The notes under the pieces were generated by a model. The model saw only the letters and a program-made list of their open reading frames with translations. It was not told where the DNA came from and did no database searches. A DNA stretch of 15,684 nucleotides, from positions 1 to 15,684 of the forward strand of contig MPNW01000610.1 of assembly GCA_011800805.1 (NCBI GenBank). The letters run 5' to 3'. The stretch's first letter is position 1; every line of letters begins with the position of its first letter. This document shows positions 1 to 9,400 of the stretch, in pieces. The stretch is from Hirudo medicinalis (Eukaryota; Annelida; Clitellata; Hirudinida; Hirudinidae). Position numbers and translations under genes: made by a program.

Positions 1-21
1 GATTAATAATTACTGCATCGT

Positions 22-73
<52 letters not shown>

Positions 74-411
74 TAACAATAACAATAATAATAATAATAA
101 TATAAATAATAATAATAATAATAATAATATCAATAATAATAACAACAACAATAATAATAATAGCAATAACAATAATAGTAATATCAATAATAATAATAAT
201 AACAATAATAAAAATAATAATAATATCAATAATAATAATAACAACAACAATAATAATAATAATAATAAAAAGTCATCATCGAAGATTGAACACAACTCCT
301 CTCCTCACCTCACTCAATCCATTGTCATCATAGACTACAAACATATTTAGAAGTACAAAATCAAGATGATGCACAATTTCTATCATCTCAATGCTTTTGA
401 CTTATTTCCAG
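1..411. other. TMX intron, with AAT array
   Basis: This is presumed intron upstream of the first visible TMX exon. It holds the AAT array and then about 140 bases of unique sequence ending in the acceptor ATTTCCAG. No upstream TMX exon is seen here. Confidence 0.6.
24..269. repeat. (AAT)n microsatellite, interrupted
   Basis: About 245 bp of AAT with AAC, ATC and AGT interruptions. It yields a spurious poly-Asn reading frame. It lies in the presumed TMX intron. Confidence 0.97.
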
Positions 412-822
412 GATCCAGGAGGGAGAGATCCGGATGTACAACGGGGTCCGGTCGAAAGAGGCCCTCGGGCGCTTCGTTCTCGAGGAGGCCTGGGTGGACG
501 CTCCCGTGGTGCCCTGGTACATTTCTCCCACCTCTTATCAGTGAGTCGACTATATCTTATCAGAGCCGGCCGCTAGGGACGTCGCTTTGGTTTTTGCATT
601 GTCTTTGTTTTGTTGTTTATTATTCGTTTGTTATTATTATTATTACTATTATTTTCATTATTATTGTTGTTATTATTATTTTCATTATTATTATTATCAT
701 TATCAGACTATTTTTTGCTTCGCATTGGCTACATTTTCATCTATTGGTGCTTGTAGCATGGCAGCCCTTGGGACCTTCTTCAGACTGTCCATGGCCTTGA
801 GGGTGAGAGTTATTTGAGCGAC

Positions 823-871
<49 letters not shown>

Positions 872-2245
872 TAATCATAGTAATAATAATAATAATAGTA
901 TTAATAATAATAATTTGTTATTTTATTTATGTGTTTATTATTTTATTTATTTATAATAAAACCAAGAACCCCATCAGTTTGGAATGAATGAGACAGGCTA
1001 TTTGTCCTCTGAGGCCTGCCATTCTCGTGGTCGTCGTTATTGAAGTAAAAACCCAGCCCCTACTGACTTATAAAATATAATATAAATTATATAGATTAAT
1101 AAAATTAATTTTAATAATAATAATTTAATAATAATAAATAAAATAATGAAATATAAATTAGAAAATATAATATAAATTATATTATAAAATATAATATAAA
1201 TTATATTATATTTAAAACTTTATTCCATGTCACAAAAACTCAATCAGTCAGTCATTGAGCCTCTTATAACTGCACCACAGAACTTCCACACCCACATCAC
1301 CGAAAAGTGGGGGGTCCCGGTGTGGATGTCGTACATCTCCTTCGCACTCTTCACCATCTTCGTCGGGCTCCTGTTCGGCCTGGTGAGTCGCCCTGGGGAA
1401 CGAGAGATGTCGTTTGCGCTCGGAGAAGGAGTTTGAATGGTTTTGAAAATGCCGTGCTAGGGGTTTGACCGGGTGTCTGATGGATCTTATAGGGGGTCAG
1501 AAGGCAGTGGTTCGATCTTTCGGGCAGGGATTTAAGTCGACCCCGTTTCGTGTCGTGGGGGACTAGGTCGGCCCGTTGTATGTTGATTTCTTCTCCCAGA
1601 AAAAAGTTGTTGAGGGTTACTGAGTGATGCAAAGTGATTTGTTGAATGTCGTTGGTGGCTTCCTGAGAATCGAGGATCGTGATTGGTTGTTGTTTTCAGT
1701 TCATCGTCTTCCTCTGCGACTTGAGCCTGGGGCCTGTTGCTCCTGACGAGCAGAAGAAAAGGGTGAGCTTTCATAATCTTTAATTATTATTACAAGTTTT
1801 TCTACCATATTGATGTCGTCATCGTCAACGCCGCAGTAAAAATTTACTTTAATTGTAAGTAAAAATTTAATTAGCTAATTAGTAATAGTTATCAACAACT
1901 TCGACTAACGTAATCCTACTTCCCTCACTCAAGGCCGACCCTTTTGGCATGGAGACGACCATAGGCGACACAGAGGAGGATGTCGTCGACGACAACAGGG
2001 AGGTCGAAGGTCGTTCAGAAGAAGAGGATGAGGATGATGAGGAGGAGGAAGACGAGGAGGAACAGGAGGGGGTAGGAGTCGAGGATCTCGAGGCAGACGA
2101 CGAGGGGGAAGAGCCGAAGAAAGACAGCGGGAGTGGAGAACCCAGGAGGCGGAAAAAGGCATCGCACGGCGATGACGACGACGACGATGATGATGACGAT
2201 GATCATCACTATGTCGAAGAAGAGGAAGAAGAAAAGAAGAAGTGA
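412..2245 (+). CDS. TMX1: Thioredoxin-related transmembrane protein, TMX1/TMX4 type (3' part, five exons)
   Basis: TMX1-type proteins are ER-membrane disulfide oxidoreductases with a lumenal thioredoxin domain, one membrane helix and an acidic cytosolic tail. Exons read as 412-540, 757-802, 1281-1382, 1700-1762 and 1934-2245 (stop 2243-2245). All have GT-AG borders and agreeing phases (the phase-2 CA at 540 joins C757 to give His; later junctions are phase 0). Exon 1 encodes the end of the thioredoxin fold (GEIRMYNGVRSKEALGRF, resembling the GEFRRYQGPRTKKDFINF stretch I recall from human TMX1). Exon 2 gives MAALGTFFRLSMALR. Exons 3-4 give VPVW and the membrane helix SYISFALFTIFVGLLFGL-FIVFLCD. 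Exon 5 is a very acidic tail of about 100 residues with a run of 11 Asp, ending EEKKK. The CxxC active-site exons lie left of the window. TMX1 versus TMX4 cannot be settled from this half. About 216 codons are present. Confidence 0.88.
614..705. repeat. (ATT)n imperfect microsatellite in TMX intron
   Basis: ATT-rich run with TTG and TTC interruptions between TMX exons 412-540 and 757-802. It reads as Tyr-rich or Ile-rich frames that have no coding meaning. Confidence 0.9.
823..914. repeat. (AAT)n microsatellite in TMX intron
   Basis: AAT run with ATG, ATC and AGT interruptions just after the donor at 803. It has the opposite strand sense to the ATT run in the preceding intron. Confidence 0.95.
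1162..1209. repeat. 24-bp AT-only tandem duplication
   Basis: Two exact, adjacent 24-bp copies built only of A and T (1162-1185 and 1186-1209), with a partial third copy near 1071-1091. They lie in the intron before TMX exon 1281-1382. Confidence 0.85.
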
Positions 2246-3084
2246 TGAAGGAGAACGTGCACGAGACGATGTGGACGGTCGGCACTCGTCGGGTGGCGAT
2301 GTCACGAAATGACTCGGCAAGGATTCGTGGTCCTTGAAGGTGATTGGTAGAATGATGGTTGATTCGATCAGTAATTTGGCAATCCAGTTCTTTTGCCACT
2401 CTGTTGGTGGCTGTGATGATGATGATGATAATGGTGATGGTGATGATGATTTGTTGCAATGGAGGGAAAGCATTCGGATTGTGGTGGTCCTTAACTTCAT
2501 TTCTTTATGGTCTGAAACTTATTATTTTAGATTTGAGGAAAGCTGTTCCCTCTCGTTTTTCATCTCCTTAGAACTAGCTATGATGGTGATGATGATGATG
2601 ATGATGATAATAGTGGTGGTGATGACAATCATTATCAACACCTCCATTGCCTCACTCCACTCGGACAACGTTGATGTCGATGTCGATTGACATATTGATT
2701 TTGAAAGCCCATCTCTTATTGGAGTTTGTTGCCTGCTCGACATTGTACATTGACGATCGTAGAGTTATCGACTCACTTCTGGTTGCTTGACACTTCATCA
2801 TCATCATTTCGAATGTCATCAGCCCGACATAACAGTGGATCTAATATGATGACGATTTAACGTGTAACGACGATAATGGATTTTACTCGACATCCGAGTG
2901 ATCGTCGTACTCGTGCTCGTGATTATTAGTTATCACTCTGTTGCATTCCACAAAACAAAGTGATTTTCGATATCCACCAATGCCTCTACAGCGATTTATC
3001 AGATTGAATTACCGCTAATCATTAGAATTGGTGCTCGGATAATGATAACAATGATAATGTCACCATTATTATAATAATAATAAT

Positions 3085-3090
3085 AATAAA
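3085..3090 (+). terminator. Possible poly(A) signal AATAAA
   Basis: AATAAA at the end of a short AAT run, about 840 nt after the TMX stop. It could arise by chance from the repeat. Confidence 0.3.
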
Positions 3091-4186
3091 GTTATTAGTC
3101 GTTTATTTACCGATAATGACCCTTTCTTCGGCTTGGTTCAGTGATCGTCGGACGCTTCCGGTCGATTCTGTCGTTCGTGTTCTCGTGAATTCGATTCCAC
3201 GAAAATTGCTTCGGACGACGTTTGACCGATGAGTTGGCAGTTAGGCCGAGCAGTAACTGATTGTAATTTCGAATTGCTATCGATTGTACTTATCGACTGC
3301 TAACGTCGATCCTGCCTGCCGAGAGTAGCAATCACTGGCTTGCTGACGTCGTTGCATTGTGATGTGGAATTTGATTTCTTGTTCGTGTTTCTCGGCCGCC
3401 GCCTCCCCTCCCCCAACAATGCGTGGATTTTCTGGGTTCACTTGGTTCATCCTTTGTTCGAGCTGATTTTCAGAATTTAATGCCGATCGCTCGTCGAGCA
3501 TTCAATCCTCAATCTTTCGTTCGTCGTTCACTCGCTCGTCCATTCCCTTCTTCGTCGGATCAATCGCCGTGGTCTGTTCGGGAGGAAGATCTTGCTCGTG
3601 GTCTTCCGGTCGTCTCGAGACCGAATCTGCTCTCGAGTCCGGCCTTGCAATCTCTCTTCTTACCGTCTGTAAATTTTTTACCGACTGTAGATCGACCGCG
3701 CTTATCATTTTCATTCGTTTGTTGATTTTGACGTTTCAATTGACTTATAAACCACTGGCAATCGTTCGCTTAGCAAATCTAAAGCCTTGCATGAGACTCT
3801 GCAAAAGGAATTCCTTTCTGTTTTTAAAGTTTGGATCAGTTCAAGATTCGTTTGATTTCGGACCTTATTGCATTCGATGGGATGATAATCTGAACAACAG
3901 TAAGGTGTTGATAGATATACCCTCCTGCCTCACAGGCTTTTGAGGTCAGGAAGGAGTTCCAAAGTCCTCTGCTCGTGAGCTGTTAAGTGCTCGACAAACT
4001 CGGTAATCAAGTAGCTAAGTGTAAGTTGATTATTTCTCCTGACTTTAATTCTGTTATCTCGTGCGGAAGAACATGGAAAAGTGGGAGAACGCTTCAGAGC
4101 CGCTGCAGTTCAAGGAGAATGGGGGAAATAACCAGTAGACCGAGACATTGCAAGGGTTCCAATTGAGCGGCCGCGAGTCGTTAACA

Positions 4187-4192
4187 AATAAA
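4187..4192 (+). terminator. Possible poly(A) signal AATAAA
   Basis: AATAAA in unique sequence, about 1.9 kb after the TMX stop and 280 nt before the lectin ATG. It is a candidate distal end for the TMX transcript. Confidence 0.35.
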
Positions 4193-4467
4193 AGACTTGC
4201 TCGAAGGGTGGCGTCTCCTGAAACTCTTACAGAAGAATTCATACAGATGTCTTGAGGCAGTTAATTGAATCCTAATATTGATCGAGTGTCGATCGTCCAG
4301 TTGCTAAGGAGCAGACGCAAATATCCTAAACTGGATTTAAAGGATCCAGAACCTTGTACAGGGCCGCTACACAATTCCAGCTGAATCCCTGTGCAAAGTT
4401 CGCTGAGATTATTCTCTGCTGTCGTGCAACAGGGTTCAAAGTCGCAGAAGATTTAACCGAAAGGGAG

Positions 4468-5598
4468 ATGATCGGCTTAACCTCGGTGATCGTGTTTGGC
4501 TTGTTGCTCAAGCCCAGCGATGCTCTGAAGGACCTGAGCAAAATCTATGAAAAGAGATTTGAAACAGTCACGGACTGCTTCGTCCTGAAGGGGGCCGTCA
4601 CCTCTAAGGCCAATTCTGTTCTCAAATGCATGCTGAGGTGCATGAACGAAGAGTCCATCAAGTGTCTGAGGGTTCAGTATTATCCTTACCTCAGGAGATG
4701 CGACATGCTCCAAAGCTGGGACCCATTTGGCATGACCTACAATCCATTCGTGGCTTTTTTCACTTCAAATTATTTGGGACCTTGTACTGTCTACCAGAAA
4801 GTCGGTAAGGTTGATAATACTTGATGAATGGTAACTACCTGCTAATATTTTATGCAAACTTATTAATTTGGCTTTCATCGTTTCGTTGCTATATTCATTT
4901 AAATCATTTTATGTTTATCACAAATCAACCTCTGGTTATCATCTTTTCTAATTTCTAGTTAATTAAGATTGCTTTTACAAGCCACTAATAGTTTCAGCTT
5001 TAATAACTAAATAATCGTCAACAAAGGAATTAATTCAGACGCTTTCCAGGCATTTGCAGGCGTGATTTCATGATCTTGCCACAATGGAAAAGTTGTATCT
5101 CACTCCGGATGGGGGGATGGAATTGGGATGACGCCAGGTCACTCTGTAACTCCCTCGGTAATGCTTTTCCTGCCATCGGAAACACTACAGATTTGAGAGA
5201 CGCCTTTACTTACTGGCTGACAAAGTCCCGGGGTATAACATCAGTATTCAGTATTTGGTTACGTAAATATGCTGCGCGTTTTGCTAAACCGTAACATTGG
5301 AACTTTTGCAGTCAATCCATTCTATGGTCCCTGCTTTGCACCAGATACCATGACCAGCTGCCGAATCTGGATCGGAGGGCAGAGGACTGACCCAAGTGTC
5401 TGGAATTCCCCATTTATCTGGAAACCGAATCCGTCCGAATCCTATGCTATTGGATTCACCGATTGGGGTATGACACAACCCAACGGATTCTTCGAGAGTT
5501 GTCTCTCCTTGGTCAGTGCTGACCTAAAATGGGATGACACACTTTGTAATATTCCGAAGTGTGTTCTATGCCAGGCCGTGGCCAATTTTGAAACTTAG
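4468..5598 (+). CDS. Secreted protein with PAN/apple-like and C-type lectin domains (three exons)
   Basis: Exons are 4468-4804, 5050-5262 and 5312-5598. Both junctions are phase 1 and join in frame (G|GC = Gly, C|TC = Leu), giving 278 residues. The ATG at 4468 opens a signal peptide (MIGLTSVIVFGLLLKPSDA). Residues about 30-110 carry a PAN/apple-like cysteine pattern (CMLRCMNEESIKCL, then YYPYLRRCDML). A C-type lectin domain starts in exon 2 (CRRDF, SCISLRMGGWNWDDARSLC) and ends in exon 3 (WIGG, FTDWGMTQPNGFFESCLSL, KWDDTLCNIPKCVLCQ). The sugar- and calcium-site triplet is QPN rather than the classical EPN or QPD, and WDD replaces WND, so sugar binding is uncertain. The second intron is only 49 nt. 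No canonical AATAAA was seen shortly downstream. Roles in adhesion or innate recognition are inferred from the family. The domain call is firm and the specific name is unknown. Confidence 0.85.
5263..5311 (+). other. 49-nt intron in the lectin gene
   Basis: Begins GTAAAT and ends TTTTGCAG, with a branch-point-like CTAAACC inside. Removing it joins WL with NPFYGPC in frame inside the lectin domain. Reading through would end the protein at a TAA after RFAKP. Confidence 0.8.
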
Positions 5599-5991
5599 GA
5601 TAGAGCGAAGGAAAATTGTTTTTTTATGATGACAAATTATAAAAAGTGCTGCTCGAGATTTATGACTTTTGGTTCAGCTGAAATTTCTTGACATGCTTTT
5701 TGTTGCTTGATAAAACAATGTTTCATAGCTTTATGAAACCATTACTGCGTTTGTCAAGAGGTACTTCAACTTGACGCCAAATGAAGAATTAGAATCAGAA
5801 ATACATCATTGAGACACCAACAACATGTCAACGTCTTATTCACCCATCATTTTTCTAAGAATACAAATTGATGAGAATGCTTTTAAGTGTCCCAAAAGAT
5901 AAAAATCCATATTTGCCAAACAACGAACAAAAACTCCAAGTCAGTGGTCGCAAATGTGTGAGGCGGCCGAAACCTGACCGTCAGCCCCCGG
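5599..5991. other. Gap between convergent genes
   Basis: The 393 bases between the lectin stop and the minus-strand peptide stop must hold both 3' UTRs, which may overlap. No canonical AATAAA was found on either strand. Confidence 0.6.
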
Positions 5992-6112
5992 TCACTTCCT
6001 CCTGCCAGGCGACCACGGTTGCTGGAGCATGTGGTACATTTTCATCATCTCCATGACTCTCTCCGTGGAGCAGTGACCTCCGAGGTTAAACTTGCAGCGC
6101 CTTTTGACAAGC
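5992..6112 (-). CDS. Peptide precursor exon 3: mature Cys-ring Pro-amide peptide
   Basis: The acceptor TTTACCTTAG is followed by G CTT GTC AAA AGG CGC, encoding LVKRR, and the peptide starts directly at Cys (6096-6094). The ring is CKFNLGGHC, followed by STERVMEMMKMYHMLQQ and PWSP, then Gly, Arg-Arg-Lys and stop TGA (5994-5992). The Gly donates the C-terminal amide after the basic residues are removed. Five of the 30 residues are Met. Only one peptide copy is encoded. The opposite strand is also open here but lacks such processing logic. Confidence 0.78.
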
Positions 6113-6422
6113 CTAAGGTAAAAGAATTATGTAAAGTATATAAGTATATATATAAGTATATAAGTTACAAAGTTGTGGTATTAGTACCTGACTGTGACCT
6201 AAAGTTTGCAGTGAGGGATAAAAAGGGATGAAGGGTGGTTAATCCACAATGTTTACAGAACTTACTTAATTAGATAAAGATGATTCGAAAGGTAATAATA
6301 ATAATAATAATAATGATAAACCATGATAAATAATCAAAGTCGATATTTATCACTGCCAATATTATTATTTTTTTTAATTATTATTATCATCAATAATATT
6401 GTTGTCATCATTATTATTATTG

Positions 6423-6477
<55 letters not shown>

Positions 6478-9400
6478 CATTACTATTATTAACGGTTACA
6501 ATAATGAAAGCTGCAACAAAAAGTGCTAAGTAATAAGTTCTCGAGCGACCTTAAACATGACGTGCACGGTGACAATCACGTGATAAGATGAAAGCCACGA
6601 ATGGCCAGCTGTGTTTTCCAAGAAATAATTTCGCATCACGTGTGTCATGATGATTTTCCTCAGCGTCAGACGATGCTGACACTGATCTCAAGTTGCTGTC
6701 CCGTGTTCAAAACCCACCTGAAGTCGCTTGCACAAACTACAAGTGTGCTATAGCTCTAACCTATCTATAAATGGCCTTAACTTTGTCGAGCAAATATTTA
6801 AGTTTGTAAATAACATTAATTCAAGGGTGGCATAGCTTAATCTACAGAGAATTCCAGGGTCATAAGCCGGGGTTAGAGTTGGGGGGTTGGGGGGGATTAG
6901 GGGTAGGGTTAGGGATGGAGTTAGGTGCCAAAAGTCGCTGCCTGTGAATTGGCTTTTGCCTGTCCCTTGGCCAACAATCAAATCGAGCTACTGATTAGAA
7001 TGTCTATCTTACACGAAACAATAACGACATAACACTTTTTAAAATAAAATTTATCAACCTAATAATATTTGTGATGTAGTAAAATAATATGGTATTATTT
7101 CAAATATCACAGGAGGATATTCTTCGTTCTATAAATACACAGCCTCCAAACGTGAATGGGGTTTTCTATCGACGAATAAAAGCATAATTCGTTTCTATTA
7201 GGTTCAATTTTATTCAAATATTAGGGTCGCAGATAGGGCCAGACTAAGGATTAGGGTTGCGCTCGTTAAGGACCCACAATTTACTCACACATCAAGATCA
7301 TTGTGATCCGATACACGCGACCAAGCAATTCCATTGTTCAAAATAGCCATGGATTTCAAATCTTCAGCGGTAAAAACTTTGCAAGAGTGATGGAGTTTTT
7401 CAATTTGAAGAGACACAACAGGAGCCAGTTATGAAAATCGTCATTTGAGAAGAGCTGTGTTATTTCAATTTTTAGAATTGCTTTCGATAATTCGTTAATT
7501 GCATTGGTGAACTGTAATTAGGGCTGGAAAATATTTTCTATTATTCAGATCAGTTTTTGGGTTAGGCTAGCATTGGTATTGGCCGATTAGAAATAGGATT
7601 ACGGTTAGTCAGCCGGAAAGGCTGACATGCTCATCATGCGAATCTATCCACCCTTATCTGGAAAGCCGTAAAAGCATGACTGATTATGAGATATCCTGCT
7701 GCTCACAGGAGAGAAATCCATTTCTAGCCTGAACTCCTCAATGGAGCACTCAGATTAGTCCAGGTCGGCTAGTTTGGCTGATGGAAGTAGTGGAAGATGT
7801 TTTATGGAACGAATTTGAAATCGCTCATGCGTGGAGAGGCTTTGTCGCACTGATGGATTTCAAGTCCCCCTTGAATACAGGAATTCCGAAACCGACCATT
7901 TGTTGATCGGTTGTGAAAAATTGATTCGAGTTAATTTAGTGCATCACTTTTATTCGTCATCGTTGTTTTTGTTCGAAATCTTTTTAATTATTATTGTAAT
8001 AACGTAATACTGAATGTTTGAGAAATCATCTCACCGTTATTGTGGCTTAGCGTCTAGCATAACGTTCTTTAAAATTCTGAGGATCAGTTTAAAGCAATTC
8101 TTGAATAAAATTGTAGCATTGATAAGCGCATGGACTGCATTTTCAAAATGATTGGAATTCTTTCTAAGAGCTAAAACAAAAAACAAAAAGAAAGAGTGAT
8201 AAGTAACTTTGAGAGATGCTGACGAATTGATGAAGGAGGCCGCTGCATTTAAATGATAATCTAAGATTCTTCCTACGCATTTCGCATTCAGACGAGCTCT
8301 TCCAAGATCTGCATATCAACCGAGTAGATGCTCCATTTATCAACATCTTGTCACATTTATCAGTTTATTTGCCAGGTTTTATTTCTGCCGAATGCTTAAG
8401 TTTGTAGAGGATTCTTCACGGCGCTACAGACTGATTTACATTCGGAGTAAACTTGGAAGGCAATAATTAACCGCAGCTTACCAAGTGGAAAACCACCTAA
8501 CCGTGAAACCAATCCTCCGACCCAATCTGAAAGTCATCATCACATTCTCAAAAGTGGACAAGCAACCTGTAAGCCTTTATTTCTCGTTTGATTAATTTTT
8601 GGGACAGGACGAGGATTGAACGCCGAGAGCAAAGGACCTGCTTTTTAGTCCAGTTGGTCCTGAGGGCGATTTATCACCAATTAGGAGACTAATTTCAGTA
8701 CGAGTGAGCATCAAGTCATACGTCACATCCTCCTCTCAGTGATTGCCATTCTTTCTAAGCTTGACAGACGCATTCACAAACGATTTGCAGCTTTGGGAAG
8801 CCCGTTGAAACCAAAGTGTGAATGTATTTATTTTGGAGACAAGTGTCTCCCAACACTGTAATTTAGAAAGTCGTCTTGATTAGAAATGTATTTTCCAATG
8901 TCTTAAAATCTTCAACCCCAAAGGCCTATTGCAAGTTTTGCTCGATTGCTCTAAGATTCCAATAGGCCTCAACGAACCAACTGTGTTTGGGGTCAAGGGT
9001 TAATGATAAACAGCCTTGTAAAAACAACTAAATGGTCACAAGCAAGCAAATAAATAAATAAATAAAACTATTAATCGACTGGAATTTCCAGAAGATGTTT
9101 TCGATTCTTGCAGAGATTTGCAAAACACGCAGCCTTGTTTTCGAAGGTTACTGATGGAAGACCATCGTGACAGTTACCAAGAAGGGCATCACTTATGCAA
9201 ATGCATCTCCACCAACAATAAACACCATAAAGAAGCTGAACCTTAACAATTCTCAGCGGTAAGGGTTAGAGTTAGGGTCAGGTTGGGGCTGGGGTTAAGG
9301 CTGGGTTTAAGTATTAGATGGTTGGTTGTATTTGTGCCTTTCGTAAACTCGCGGAATGGGTCTTTAAGATTTCATCTGTAAAATTATGATTTATTTAAGA

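Larger units (their letters stand above)
2246..4467 (+). other. Probable TMX 3' UTR and intergenic DNA
   Basis: No convincing gene is seen. The 5' portion probably belongs to the TMX 3' UTR and includes GAT/GTG-rich tracts at about 2410-2450 and 2580-2630 and TCGT-rich sequence at about 3100-3700. The open frames here (up to 124 codons at 3569-3943) lack domains, signal peptides or splice support. Where the TMX transcript ends cannot be fixed. Confidence 0.5.

Noticed and set aside
21..350. Long poly-Asn reading frame
   Set aside because: It is the translation of an AAT microsatellite with no start context or domain.
1532..2500. Minus-strand frames of 80-176 codons opposite the TMX exons
   Set aside because: They are low-complexity shadows (poly-His, Pro, Leu, Ser) of the acidic TMX tail.
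3569..3943. 124-codon + strand frame with WDD and IPSC near its end, recalling a C-type lectin tail
   Set aside because: The similarity to the downstream lectin is a few residues only. There is no Cys framework and no splice support, and the region is more likely TMX 3' UTR or intergenic.
6748..6981. 77-codon minus-strand Pro/Leu-rich frame
   Set aside because: It is the complement of the G-rich TTAGGG-like tract; there is no coding support.
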